Of a stretch of 64,000 bases of DNA, positions 9,086-17,319 are shown in pieces. This DNA comes from Paenibacillus sp. J31TS4 (lineage in GTDB: Bacteria; Bacillota; Bacilli; Paenibacillales; NBRC-103111), in assembly GCF_018403265.1 (NCBI RefSeq), contig NZ_BOSI01000002.1, positions 186,001-250,000 of the forward strand, given 5' to 3'. Made by a program: the position numbers and the translations under genes. The notes beneath the pieces are model-generated. The model was given only the letters and a program-made list of their open reading frames with translations, was not told where the DNA came from and did no database searches. Numbering within the stretch: the first letter of the stretch is position 1; each line of letters begins with the position of its first letter.

Positions 9086-9637
9086 CTATACGCCCGGTCC
9101 GTCCTCGGGACCCGCCTGCGGAGCGCCGAGAGCCTCGGCTTTTTCCTGCTTGCGGTGGGCGATCCGGCTTGCCGCCGACGCGGCGATCGCGCCGACGATG
9201 TCGTCGAGGAACGTATGGATCATCGGGCCGCCTTTTTCGTTCAGCTTGCCGATGATGCCGGGCTTCACCTTATCCAGGTAGCCGAAGTTGGTCAGGCCGA
9301 TGCTGCCGTAGACGTTGACGATGGAGAGGGCGAGAATTTCGTCGCAGCCGTACAGACCCTCGTCGTTCAGAATCATCTCCTGCAGCGGCCCCTCCAGCTT
9401 GCCCTGCTCCGCGAGCATGTCGAGCTGGATGCCGGTCAGAATCGCATTCTGCACTTCCCGTTTGGAAAGGACGCGGTCCACGTTCTCAAGGCACTCCTCG
9501 ATCGTCAGGCCGGGGTAGTAGGATGTTTGCATATCGAGGACGAGGGCGGCGATCGCTTCGTTCTCGACCCCGCGTTTCTTGAGCCAATCTCTTGTGGAGG
9601 TGGCGACTTTTGCGCTGTCCAGGCTATATTTTTTCAT
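9086..9637 (-). CDS. Phosphatidylglycerophosphatase A-like protein (YutG family)
   Basis: This 183-aa protein matches the PgpA/YutG family: a PgpA domain from about residue 15, including NDEGLYGCDEILALSIVNVYGSIGLTNFGYLDK and a C-terminal FLDDIVGAIAA segment. Family members remove phosphate from phosphatidylglycerol phosphate to make phosphatidylglycerol. The Bacillus-type form is more hydrophilic than E. coli PgpA, so a soluble or peripheral location is likely. The start at 9637 (MKKYSLD) has AAGGAG about 10 bp upstream; the longer ORF starts inside that ribosome site. Confidence 0.85.
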   Translation of the reverse strand: MKKYSLDSAKVATSTRDWLKKRGVENEAIAALVLDMQTSYYPGLTIEECLENVDRVLSKREVQNAILTGIQLDMLAEQGKLEGPLQEMILNDEGLYGCDEILALSIVNVYGSIGLTNFGYLDKVKPGIIGKLNEKGGPMIHTFLDDIVGAIAASAASRIAHRKQEKAEALGAPQAGPEDGPGV

Positions 9638-9706
9638 AGGTCCGCAGCTCCTTTCTGCCAATAGTGGCGCCAGTTGGTGTTCTGGCCTAGTGTGGACAAA
9701 TTACCG

Positions 9707-9736
9707 TCATAAATTGCGGGACAGCCCGTATACATA
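9707..9736 (+). promoter_or_regulatory. Candidate sigma-E promoter for gerM
   Basis: TCATAAA (9707-9713), a 15-bp spacer and TATACATA (9729-9736) resemble mother-cell sigma-E elements (-10 consensus CATACAnT). gerM is a sporulation gene in Bacillus subtilis, which fits, but the match is by eye only. Confidence 0.4.
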
Positions 9737-9772
9737 GTACTACATTACCCCTAGGGGAGGAGAGAAAAACCA

Positions 9773-10810
9773 ATGGCCATCTCCAAAAGCATCCGCTGGA
9801 TCGCCCTGACCGGCACCATCGTGCTGATGACGTCGGGCTGTTCGCTCTTGAAATCAGAGGAGAGCGCGCCGATCGATCCGCCGCCGCAGACCGCGGAGGA
9901 AATGATGAACGGCGTCTCGTCCGCTGATCAGACGACAGGCAGCCCCGTCAGTCTCTTCGTGAGGGACGCCAAAGGCTACCTGGCGCCCGTCAGCGTCCGC
10001 GTGCCGAACAGCGACCAAAAGATTGCGCAGCGCTCGCTTGAATATCTCGTGGAGGGCGGCGCCGGACAGGCTCGTCTGCCCGGAGGCTTCACCGGCGTAC
10101 TGCCCAAGGGCACGCAGGTCAAGAGCATCAACATCGAGGCGGACAAAAAACAGGCGACCGTCGATTTCTCCAAGGAGTTCTTAACCTACAAGCCGCAGGA
10201 CGAGCGCAAGGTGCTGGAAGCCGTCACTTGGACGCTCACGAGCTTCGGCACCGTGGACAAAGTGATGCTTCGCGTCGACGGCAAGCCGCTCACCGAGATG
10301 CCGGTCGCCAAGACGCCGGTGGCGGAAGGGCTCACCCGTGCGATGGGCATCAACGTCGAAATCGCGCCGGGCGTCGAGATCGGCCGCTCCACGCCGGTTA
10401 CGCTGTACTTCCGCAGCGAGTCCGACAAGTTCTCGTATTACGTTCCCGTGACACGGATGGTTAAGCGGACCGACCAGCTCGCCCAGGCGGCGCTTGAGGA
10501 GCTGATCAAGGGGCCGGAAGCGGGCAAAGGCCTCGCCTCCGCCGTTCCGGCCGCCGCCAAGGTGCTGGAGGTGAAGCAGACCGAGGACCGCTCGCTGCTC
10601 ACCGTTAACTTTGACCAGCAGCTGCTGAACGACGAGAAGAAGGCGGCCGCAGAGGCGATGCAGGCGATCGTCCTGTCGCTGACCGAGAACACCGGCGTCT
10701 CCAAGGTACAGCTGCTCGTGAACGGAGAGGCCAAAATCAGCTCGACGGACGACCAGTCGTACGCCAAGCCGGTCTCGCGCCCGCTGCATGTCAATACGCC
10801 CAAGATGTGA
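9773..10810 (+). CDS. gerM: GerMN-domain lipoprotein GerM (sporulation/germination)
   Basis: A 345-aa lipoprotein: a signal peptide ends in MTSGC with the lipidated Cys at residue 24. Two GerMN domains follow, roughly 75-180 and 205-325, each with the repeated pattern of a core strand, LV.GG or LI.GP, and VDFS/VNFD. In B. subtilis GerM is made during sporulation, is needed for normal spore formation and germination, and bridges the two forespore membranes near the SpoIIIA-SpoIIQ complex. The order gerM-rph-rdgB matches Bacillus gerM-rph-ysnA. GGGGAGGAG precedes the ATG by about 10 bp. Confidence 0.93.
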   Translation: MAISKSIRWIALTGTIVLMTSGCSLLKSEESAPIDPPPQTAEEMMNGVSSADQTTGSPVSLFVRDAKGYLAPVSVRVPNSDQKIAQRSLEYLVEGGAGQARLPGGFTGVLPKGTQVKSINIEADKKQATVDFSKEFLTYKPQDERKVLEAVTWTLTSFGTVDKVMLRVDGKPLTEMPVAKTPVAEGLTRAMGINVEIAPGVEIGRSTPVTLYFRSESDKFSYYVPVTRMVKRTDQLAQAALEELIKGPEAGKGLASAVPAAAKVLEVKQTEDRSLLTVNFDQQLLNDEKKAAAEAMQAIVLSLTENTGVSKVQLLVNGEAKISSTDDQSYAKPVSRPLHVNTPKM

Positions 10811-10824
10811 GATACGGTTCCCGT

Positions 10825-10856
10825 CCGCCCCCCGGGCTTCAAAGCCTGAGGGGCGG
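10825..10856 (+). terminator. Intercistronic hairpin after gerM
   Basis: CCGCCCC/GGGGCGG stem with an inner GGCTT/AGCC pairing. It has no T-tract, so it may be a weak terminator or an RNA stability element. Confidence 0.4.
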
Positions 10857-10910
10857 TTGGCGTGCCGTCTTCGGCGCGTCAGCGTTTGGGGTGCTTTTCG
10901 GGATGGGCTT

Positions 10911-10919
10911 TGGTACAAT
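10911..10919 (+). promoter_or_regulatory. Extended -10 promoter of rph
   Basis: TGGTACAAT is a good extended -10 element about 60 bp before the rph ATG. No convincing -35 box is seen 17 bp upstream. Confidence 0.5.
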
Positions 10920-10977
10920 GATGTATACTTTAAGCATGATTTGCTAAACCAAGGTCTTTTAGGAGGACGTCTAACTC

Positions 10978-11739
10978 ATGAGAATTGACGGAAGAGACAA
11001 CGGGCAGCTGCGGCCGGTCACGATCGCGCCCGACTACATTAAGCATGCGGAAGGCTCGGTGCTGATCAGCTTTGGCAACACCAAGGTCATCTGCACGGCG
11101 ACGGTGGAGGAGCGGGTGCCGCCCTTCATGAAGAACCAGGGCAGAGGTTGGGTGACCGCCGAGTATTCGATGCTGCCGCGCGCGACCCAGGTGCGGAACC
11201 AGCGCGAGGCGGCCCGCGGCAAGCTGGGCGGCCGGACGATGGAGATCCAGCGGCTCATCGGCCGGGCGCTCCGGTCCGTCGTGGACCTGCACAAGCTCGG
11301 GGAGCGCACGATCACGCTCGACTGCGACGTCATCCAGGCAGACGGCGGGACGCGGACCACGTCGATCACCGGGGCGTTCGTCGCGATGGCGTTCGCGATG
11401 AACAAGCTGGTTGAGAACAAGCAGCTCGCCCAGCTGCCGCTCACCGATTTTCTCGCTTCGGTCAGCGTCGGCGTCGTGAAAGACGAGGTCGTGCTGGACC
11501 TGTGCTACGAGGAGGACTCCACCGCCAAGGTCGATATGAACGTCGTCATGACCGGCGCGGGCAAGTTCGTCGAGGTGCAGGGAACCGGCGAGGATGCTCC
11601 GTTCTCCCGGCAGGAGATGGATGCGATGCTGGCTTCCGCCGAGAGCGGCATCCGGTCGCTCATTGAGGAGCAGAAGCGGGTGCTCGGGCCGATCTCAGAA
11701 CGGATTGGAACGGGGGTCAGGGCGAATGCAGCGAACTGA
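10978..11739 (+). CDS. rph: Ribonuclease PH
   Basis: A 253-aa 3'-to-5' phosphorolytic exoribonuclease that trims tRNA 3' ends. The opening [14 protein letters not shown], the [16 protein letters not shown] segment and the [13 protein letters not shown] motif carry the RNase PH fold and the conserved Arg and Asp residues of the phosphate site. Length is normal for the family. AGGAGG lies just upstream of the ATG. Its last 14 bases overlap rdgB, so the two genes form a coupled pair. Confidence 0.97.
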   Translation: MRIDGRDNGQLRPVTIAPDYIKHAEGSVLISFGNTKVICTATVEERVPPFMKNQGRGWVTAEYSMLPRATQVRNQREAARGKLGGRTMEIQRLIGRALRSVVDLHKLGERTITLDCDVIQADGGTRTTSITGAFVAMAFAMNKLVENKQLAQLPLTDFLASVSVGVVKDEVVLDLCYEEDSTAKVDMNVVMTGAGKFVEVQGTGEDAPFSRQEMDAMLASAESGIRSLIEEQKRVLGPISERIGTGVRANAAN

Positions 11740-12376
11740 CGACCGCGTGGTCGTCATCGCGACCCGCAACCAGGGCAAGGTCCGGGAGTTTGCGGAGTGG
11801 TTCGGCCGGATCGGCTGGACCGTCCGCAGCCTCTCCGACTACGAGGCGCTTCCGGAGATCGTCGAGGACGGCGATACCTTTGAGGCCAACGCCTTCAAAA
11901 AGGCGAAGACGATCGCCGACCTGCTCGGCGTACCGGTGCTCGCCGACGACTCGGGCCTGTGCGTCGACGCGCTGGACGGCGCGCCGGGCGTCTATTCCGC
12001 CCGTTACGCCGGTGAGGGGGCGAGCGACGCGGACAACAACGCCAAGCTGCTCCGCGAGCTGAAGCGGATCGGCGCGGACGACTGCGCGGGCGAGGGCCAT
12101 CCGGCGACTTACAGCCCAGGACGCTTCGTCTGCGTGCTCGTGCTGTACGATCCGCGGGACGGCCGCAAGCTCGAGGCGAAAGGCGAGGCCGAGGGCTGGA
12201 TTCTGCAGGAGGCGAAGGGGGCCGGCGGCTTCGGCTACGATCCGCTGTTCTACCTGCCGGAGTATCACCGCTCGATGGGCGAGTTGGAGCTGGCGGAGAA
12301 GAACCGGATCAGCCACCGGGCTTCCGCGCTCCGCAAGCTGATGACGCTGCTGGAGACGGAAGGGCTCGTCGGCTGA
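11726..12376 (+). CDS. rdgB: XTP/dITP diphosphatase (RdgB/HAM1)
   Basis: A 216-aa house-cleaning nucleotidase that hydrolyses dITP, XTP and dXTP to monophosphates. [11 protein letters not shown] near the N-terminus binds the triphosphate, and [22 protein letters not shown] provides the metal-binding acidic residues; the C-terminal SHRASAL is also typical. I start it at the ATG at 11726, inside the end of rph, because it gives the usual N-terminus; the longer ORF upstream is out-of-frame rph sequence. Confidence 0.95.
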   Translation: MQRTDDRVVVIATRNQGKVREFAEWFGRIGWTVRSLSDYEALPEIVEDGDTFEANAFKKAKTIADLLGVPVLADDSGLCVDALDGAPGVYSARYAGEGASDADNNAKLLRELKRIGADDCAGEGHPATYSPGRFVCVLVLYDPRDGRKLEAKGEAEGWILQEAKGAGGFGYDPLFYLPEYHRSMGELELAEKNRISHRASALRKLMTLLETEGLVG

Positions 12377-12421
12377 CGAGGCCATCCGGTCTGTTCGGTC
12401 TCTGCACTTTTATAGAATGAC

Positions 12422-12450
12422 AATGGCGGCCGATGGGCCGCCATTTTTTT
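12422..12450 (+). terminator. Rho-independent terminator of rph-rdgB
   Basis: AATGGCGGCC/GGCCGCCATT, a 10-bp stem with a 4-nt loop, followed by TTTTT. It lies 45 bp past the rdgB stop. Confidence 0.9.
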
Positions 12451-12491
12451 GTCCGTGCGATTCCTTTCCGTTGGAGGTCCTGTTACCTGAC

Positions 12492-12839
12492 GGAGCGAAG
12501 CGACCGCGACCCAGCAGTATACTTAGGGTGGGGTCCTGTTTCTTGGAGGAGCGAAGCCTCCTCGTCTGCGCAGTTGTTCTCTGGTGGAGGTCCTGTCTCC
12601 TGGAGGAGCGAAGCGTCTCCGTCTGAGCCGTTCCTCTCTGGTGGAGGTCCTGTCTTCTGGAGGAGCGAAGCGTCCTCGTCCGCGCAGTTGTTCTCTGGTG
12701 GAGGTCCTGTCTCCTGGAGGAGCGAAGCGTCCTCGTCTGCGCAGTTGTTCTCTGGTGGAGGTCTGTCTCCTGGAGGAGCGAAGCGTCCGTCTGAGCCGTT
12801 CCTCTCTGGTGGAGGTCCTGTCTCCTGGAGGAGCGGAGC
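12492..12839. repeat. 57-bp tandem repeat array, seven units
   Basis: The core GGAGCGAAGC (GGAGCGGAGC in the last copy) recurs at 12492, 12548, 12605, 12662, 12719, 12775 and 12830, so the period is 55-57 bp. Between cores two spacer versions appear: one with TCTGCGCAGTTGTTCTCT and one with CTGAGCCGTTCCTCTCT. Each unit also carries GGTGGAGGTCCTGTCTCC. Reading frames stay partly open on both strands because 57 is 19 codons, but the one- and two-base differences in spacing break every frame, so I treat it as non-coding. It fills the gap between convergent rdgB and asnB. Confidence 0.9.
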
Positions 12840-12847
12840 GTCCGCCT

Positions 12848-12896
12848 TTGAACCAGTGTCCTTACCGCTTAGTCTAATCCAGGGACACTGGTTCAA
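12848..12896. repeat. Perfect 14-bp inverted repeat at the end of the array
   Basis: TTGAACCAGTGTCC (12848-12861) and its exact complement (12883-12896) flank a 21-nt loop. It directly follows the last tandem unit and precedes the asnB stop by about 50 bp. No T-tract follows on either strand, so it is not a standard terminator, though it could end or stabilise the asnB transcript. Confidence 0.75.
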
Positions 12897-12948
12897 CAGC
12901 GGCCGGAGGGAGACAGGACCGAAGCCCCGGAACTCCGGCGGCCGAAGC

Positions 12949-14790
12949 CTACTTGACGGCAACCTTGTACTCGCGCAGCCACAGATCGACCTGGAGAAGG
13001 AACGCGAACAGCTGCGGCCCCGTCATCAGCTGCCCGAACCACGGGAAGCTCGAATGCTGCTCCGCCGTCTCCGCCATCCGCCGGACCCGCGCGACGTCGA
13101 GGAGCGGCAGTAACGGGGAGGACGGGTCATGGAGCACCTCGAGGATAGCGCGCTGCACCGCCTTCAGGTAGTTGGGGTTGTGCGTCTTCGGATACGGGCT
13201 CTTTTTGCGCGTCCGCACATCCTCGGGCAGAATGCCCGTCAGCGCCCGGCGCAGGATGCCCTTCTCCCGGTCGCCGGCCGTCTTGAGCTCCCACGGAATA
13301 TTCCAGACGTACTCGACGAGGCGGTGGTCGCAGAACGGCACGCGCACCTCGAGTCCGGCGGCCATGCTCATGCGGTCCTTGCGGTCGAGCAGCGTTGGCA
13401 TGAACCGAGTGATGTTCAGGTACGACATCTCACGCATATGCCGCTCGGTCTCGTGCTCCCCCGCCAGATGGGGCACCTCGGCCAGCGCCTGCTGGTAGCG
13501 CTCCGCGACGTACTGCTCCGGCTTGATCCAATCGGCCAGCTCCGGCGAGAGCAGCAGGCTGCGCTCCTGGACACCAAGTGACCAGGGGAACGTCTTGGCG
13601 CTTAGCGCGTCTTCCCTGTGGAACCACGGGTACCCGCCGAAGATCTCATCGGCTGCTTCGCCGGAGACGGCCACGGTCGCATGTTTTTTGATCTCCCGGC
13701 AGAACAAGTAGAGCGAGCCGTCAACATCGGCCATGCCCGGCAGGTCCCGGGCGCGCATGGCGGCTGCCAGCGAGTCGACCAGCTCAGGCGTATCGAACTC
13801 GAACGCGGTATGCACCGTGCCCAGATGCTCGGTCATGCGCCCGATCCAGGGAGCGTCGGCGTTCGGCTGGAACGCATTGGCCTGAAAATGCTTGTCGTTG
13901 TCCACATAATCGATGGAGAACGTGCACAATGGACCGTCACTGGCGCGGTAGTGTTCGGCCGCGAGAGCCGTCAGGGCACTGGAGTCGAGCCCGCCGGACA
14001 GCAGCGTGCAGATCGGCACGTCGGACACGAGCTGGCGACGCACCGTATCGCGCAGCAGTTCCCCGACCCGCTCGGCGGTTTCCTCCAGCTGGTCGGGATG
14101 GGGGGCGGCCGGGAGGCTCCAATACGTCCGGATGCTCAGCCCGCTTTGGTCATACACCATGCAGTGACCGGGCTTCAGCTCCGCCATATACCGGTAGACG
14201 CCGTGACCGGGTGTCCGGGCGGGGCCGAGCGCGAATACCTCGGCGAGGCCCTCGGCGTCGATCTCCGCCTGGAAGTGGGGATGCGCCAGGATGGCTTTCG
14301 GCTCCGAGCCGAACAGGAACATGCCGTTTTTGAACGAATAGAACAGCGGCTTGACGCCGAGCCGGTCCCGGGCGAGGAACAGCGCTTGCTCCGCCGAGCT
14401 CCAGACGGCGAAGGCGAAGATGCCGTTCAGCCGGTCGACGCAAGCCCGGCCCCATTCGATGAACGAGACGAGGAGCACCTCGGTATCGCAATTCGTTGCG
14501 AACGTATACCCTCGGTGCTGCAGCTCGGATTTCAATTCGGCCGCGTTATACAGCTCGCCGTTATACACGAGGGTATATGTTGAATCGCCGGCCTGCCGCG
14601 TCATCGGCTGCGCACCGTTCTGGGGGTCGATCACGCTCAGCCTCCGGTGCCCGAGCGCGCAGTGGCGGGAGATCCAGGTGCCCGACGCGTCGGGGCCGCG
14701 GGCCGCCATCGTTTCCGTCATCATTTCCAGTAAGGTGGGGTAGAGGGTCAAGTCCTTTTGCCAGTCCATCCACCCGGTGATCCCGCACAT
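12949..14790 (-). CDS. asnB: Glutamine-hydrolysing asparagine synthase (AsnO-like)
   Basis: A 613-aa two-domain enzyme. After removal of Met1, Cys2 (MCGITGW) is the nucleophile of the N-terminal glutaminase domain; the synthetase domain holds the ATP-pyrophosphatase loop LLSGGLDSS. It makes asparagine from aspartate, glutamine and ATP. The length is close to B. subtilis AsnO (YisO), the sporulation-associated paralogue, rather than the longer AsnB, and a possible sporulation promoter lies upstream. The ATG at 14790 is fixed by Cys2 and by AGGAGG on the minus strand; the 20-residue upstream extension is not real. Confidence 0.95.
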   Translation of the reverse strand: MCGITGWMDWQKDLTLYPTLLEMMTETMAARGPDASGTWISRHCALGHRRLSVIDPQNGAQPMTRQAGDSTYTLVYNGELYNAAELKSELQHRGYTFATNCDTEVLLVSFIEWGRACVDRLNGIFAFAVWSSAEQALFLARDRLGVKPLFYSFKNGMFLFGSEPKAILAHPHFQAEIDAEGLAEVFALGPARTPGHGVYRYMAELKPGHCMVYDQSGLSIRTYWSLPAAPHPDQLEETAERVGELLRDTVRRQLVSDVPICTLLSGGLDSSALTALAAEHYRASDGPLCTFSIDYVDNDKHFQANAFQPNADAPWIGRMTEHLGTVHTAFEFDTPELVDSLAAAMRARDLPGMADVDGSLYLFCREIKKHATVAVSGEAADEIFGGYPWFHREDALSAKTFPWSLGVQERSLLLSPELADWIKPEQYVAERYQQALAEVPHLAGEHETERHMREMSYLNITRFMPTLLDRKDRMSMAAGLEVRVPFCDHRLVEYVWNIPWELKTAGDREKGILRRALTGILPEDVRTRKKSPYPKTHNPNYLKAVQRAILEVLHDPSSPLLPLLDVARVRRMAETAEQHSSFPWFGQLMTGPQLFAFLLQVDLWLREYKVAVK

Positions 14791-14823
14791 GGATACTCCT
14801 CCTTTTCTCCGCATTACAGAAAA

Positions 14824-14831
14824 AAGGTATG
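14824..14831 (-). promoter_or_regulatory. Possible sporulation-type -10 element for asnB
   Basis: On the minus strand CATACCTT resembles the sigma-E -10 (CATACAnT), about 35 bp upstream of the ATG. The adjoining sequence is a perfect CCCCCCGGGGGG palindrome (14834-14845). The -35 region is unconvincing. Confidence 0.3.
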
Positions 14832-14891
14832 CGCCCCCCGGGGGGTTCATGTCTGTCAGTTCGTGTCAGGTCGGGCGCGCCGGCCCGCACA

Positions 14892-14920
14892 AAAAAAGAC
14901 CGGCCGACTAGCAGACCGGT
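14892..14920 (-). terminator. Terminator of the 86-aa gene
   Basis: On the minus strand GACCGG, a 12-nt loop and CCGGTC are followed by TTTTTTT. It lies about 50 bp beyond the stop of the small minus-strand gene. Confidence 0.65.
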
Positions 14921-14971
14921 CCATCTCGAATAAGGTTGCGGAGGGAAGAGGCGCAGCGAAGACCGCACCGG

Positions 14972-15232
14972 CTAGAAATCCTCCTTCTGTTTTTGGCCGC
15001 CTCCCTGCTCTTCCTCCAGACGCTGGAGCAGCGTATGCGCGTGGAGCTCCGCGCTGCCAAGTGTCCGGCAGGGAGGGGTACGGTATTCGGTGTACGTGCC
15101 GCTCACCTGCAGGAGACTCTCGTCTTGGGCGGACGGAGAGAGGCGGATGAGCTTGCCGACGATTTCGCCGGTGCGGACCTTCTCGAAATTCAAGAAGGTC
15201 ACGCTATCGATAATGCGGGTGTCGAGGATCAT
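14972..15232 (-). CDS. Hypothetical protein, 86 aa
   Basis: I do not recognise this small protein. It is supported by a GGAGG ribosome site 8 bp before the ATG on the minus strand and by a terminator with seven T residues after the stop. The first 50 residues (FLNFEKVRTGEIVGKLIRL, LLQVSGTYTEYRT) look like a compact beta-rich domain; the last 25 are Glu/Gln/Gly-rich. No signal peptide or membrane segment is present. It lies alone between asnB and the divergent hydrolase gene. Confidence 0.6.
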   Translation of the reverse strand: MILDTRIIDSVTFLNFEKVRTGEIVGKLIRLSPSAQDESLLQVSGTYTEYRTPPCRTLGSAELHAHTLLQRLEEEQGGGQKQKEDF

Positions 15233-15494
15233 GCGGATCGCCTCCGTGCTAAAGAAAAATCGGTTCCTCGCGGCCCCTTGCGCTCAAGCGCCGGAGGGGG
15301 CGGAGTCCTCGTTATCTGTATACCCCAAACCGGCGGGGATGAAGCCGACGCAGGGGCTCTCCGGCTGCTAGAAAGAGGCGGAGAGGAAGCCGAGGCGGCT
15401 ATTGACGGTCCGCGCGGAACGGGGTAAGATAGGAGAACTTAATACCAAGTAAACTCATCTGAATAATTGACATATAACTCGAGGAGGCCTAACT

Positions 15495-16319
15495 ATGGAA
15501 ACCCAATTGCTGATCCCGTTCCGGCAGGAAACCCTTGCCGCCGCTTTGCACCTGCCCGAAGAGGAGAGCGGCCGGCCCGGTTCGGACGCCGACCTGCCGC
15601 TTGTCGTCATCTGCCACGGCTTTATCGGCAGCCGGCTCGGCGTCGACCGGCTGTTCGTCAAAGCGGCCCGGGCCTTCGCCAAGCGAGGCATCGCCACGCT
15701 GCGCTTCGATTATGCGGGCTGCGGCGAAAGCACCGGCGAATACGGCGAGACGGGCCTCGATTCGCTGATCGAGCAGACGCGCGCCGTGCTGGACACGGCC
15801 GGCTCGCTTGCGGCGGGCGCCTCCCGGATCATCCTGCTCGGCCACAGCCTCGGCGGGGCGGTGGCGGTCCAGACCGCCGTCCAGGATCGGCGCGTGGACG
15901 ACCTCGTGTTGTGGGCTTCGGTCGGGCATCCGTTCCGGGACATCGTCGGCATCGTCGGCCAAGACGCGTATGAGCAGGCCGTCCGGGAGGGAGTCTGCCA
16001 GCACGCCGGCTACCGGTTTCGGCCCGACTTCTTCGCATCGCTCGCCCGCCACCAGCCGTTCGAGTCGGCTAGACGGTTCGGAGGCGATGTATTCATCGTC
16101 CATGGAACGGGGGACGACGTCGTACCGGTCGACTACGCGTTTCTCTATCAGAAGGTTTTCGCGCTGAGAGGCCAGGGGAACTGCGAGAAGGAGATTGTGT
16201 TCAGCGCCGACCACACCTTTTCTTCGTTCGAAGCCAACGAAGAGCTCCTCGCCAAGACGACAGACTGGCTCGTCCGCCGGGAACGGCGGTCCCAGGACTG
16301 GCTCGGCTGGGGCATTTAG
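15495..16319 (+). CDS. Alpha/beta hydrolase (serine hydrolase)
   Basis: A 274-aa alpha/beta-hydrolase fold protein. HGFIGSR (41-47) is the oxyanion-hole region, GHSLGG (116-121) the nucleophile elbow with Ser118, and GTGDDVVP and SADHTF supply the likely acid and His. It resembles bacterial esterases/acyl-peptide hydrolase-like lipases of about 250-280 aa; the substrate is unknown. GAGGAGG lies 7 bp upstream of the ATG. Its stop overlaps the stop of the convergent LysR gene by four bases, with no terminator between them. Confidence 0.88.
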   Translation: METQLLIPFRQETLAAALHLPEEESGRPGSDADLPLVVICHGFIGSRLGVDRLFVKAARAFAKRGIATLRFDYAGCGESTGEYGETGLDSLIEQTRAVLDTAGSLAAGASRIILLGHSLGGAVAVQTAVQDRRVDDLVLWASVGHPFRDIVGIVGQDAYEQAVREGVCQHAGYRFRPDFFASLARHQPFESARRFGGDVFIVHGTGDDVVPVDYAFLYQKVFALRGQGNCEKEIVFSADHTFSSFEANEELLAKTTDWLVRRERRSQDWLGWGI

Positions 16320-17209
16320 ACCGGCCGGTTCTCCAGCCTCCGGCGGGCGAAGGCGATCCATTCCCTCGCCGCGTAGGACAAGTACCCTTCCTTCCGCCAG
16401 ATCATGGCAAGGTGCCAGGGGATCTGGGGGTCCGTCACCGGAATGGCGGCCAGCGGGCCGGTTTTCAGATGGCGTGCGATCGTCTCGGGCAGCAGGCCGA
16501 TGCCGAGACCGGCTGCGGCCATCTCGCTGATGAAGTCCCACTGGGAGCTCTCATAGACGACGCGGGGCTGGAACCCCGCCTGCAGGCAGGCCGCGGGGAT
16601 TCGGTCGTGAAGCGCGAAGTCTTCCCGGAACAGCAGGAACGGCTCGTCCTTCAGCTCGTCGAGCCGGACGCTGGCTCGTCCGGCGAGCGGGTGGCGCTTC
16701 GGCACGATCAGCAGCAGATGCTCCTTCCGGAACGGAAAATAGTGAAAGGCCTCCTGATCGACCGGCAGCAGCGCCACCCCGACCTCGACGCGGCCGGTCG
16801 CCACCTCCTTCTCGACCTGCTTCGCCCCATTCTCCGCGAGCTGTATGTCGATGCCCGGATAGGCCCGATGGAATTCTCCGAGGATGTCGGGGAAGAACGA
16901 GGCCCCGACCATCGGCGGCAGACCGATGCGCAGCACCCCCGATTTCAGCTCCTTGAGCCGGTCCAGCTCCTCGCCCAGCTGGTCGAACGAGCGCAGCAGC
17001 AGCTGCACGCGTCCGAGCACCGTCCGCCCGGCGTCGGTCAGCTCGATCTCCCGGCCCGACCGGTCGAAGAGCGTGACACCCCATTCGTCCTCCAGGTTCC
17101 GGATCAGCTTGCTGATCGTCGGCTGGGAGATGTGCAGCAGCTCCGCGGCCTTCGTGAAGCTTTTGGCCGTCGCGACCTGCTCAAAATACTGCAAATGCCG
17201 AATATCCAC
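16316..17209 (-). CDS. cidR: LysR-family regulator of the cid/lrg pair (CidR-like)
   Basis: A 297-aa LysR-type regulator: N-terminal winged helix-turn-helix (about 1-60, VDIRHLQYFEQVATAKSF and HISQPTISKLIRNLE) and a periplasmic-binding-like effector domain. It is divergent from cidA/cidB, the arrangement seen for CidR, which activates cidABC in response to acetate/overflow metabolism in staphylococci and bacilli. I chose the GTG at 17209 since GGAGGAGGG sits 7-8 bp upstream and homologues begin with MDIRHL; a further upstream ATG lies at 17227. A T-N11-A operator lies in the divergent region. Confidence 0.85.
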   Translation of the reverse strand: MDIRHLQYFEQVATAKSFTKAAELLHISQPTISKLIRNLEDEWGVTLFDRSGREIELTDAGRTVLGRVQLLLRSFDQLGEELDRLKELKSGVLRIGLPPMVGASFFPDILGEFHRAYPGIDIQLAENGAKQVEKEVATGRVEVGVALLPVDQEAFHYFPFRKEHLLLIVPKRHPLAGRASVRLDELKDEPFLLFREDFALHDRIPAACLQAGFQPRVVYESSQWDFISEMAAAGLGIGLLPETIARHLKTGPLAAIPVTDPQIPWHLAMIWRKEGYLSYAAREWIAFARRRLENRPV

Positions 17210-17225
17210 CTTCCATCCCTCCTCC

Positions 17226-17255
17226 ATAGATATCATCTATCGTTTGAATGCGATA
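17226..17255. promoter_or_regulatory. Probable LysR operator between cidR and cidA
   Basis: ATAGAT-N3-ATCTAT (17226-17240) is a perfect dyad containing a T-N11-A LysR box. A second overlapping dyad, TATCG-N8-CGATA, spans 17238-17255. Both lie between the divergent genes, as expected for a site that controls cidA and the regulator itself. Confidence 0.55.
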
Positions 17256-17319
17256 TATGTATTTTACCTATGCCCTTGACGGGAGTACACTGATATCCGT
17301 TAGAGAGGAGCGGATGAAC

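Noticed and set aside
12492-12839. CRISPR array
   Set aside because: The repeats are contiguous and the would-be spacers are themselves repeated, with no cas genes nearby.
12433-13113. Repeat-protein ORFs over the 57-bp array on both strands
   Set aside because: They arise because 57 is a multiple of three, but unit spacings of 55 and 56 bp shift the frame, there is no ribosome site, and the plus-strand frame runs into asnB antisense.
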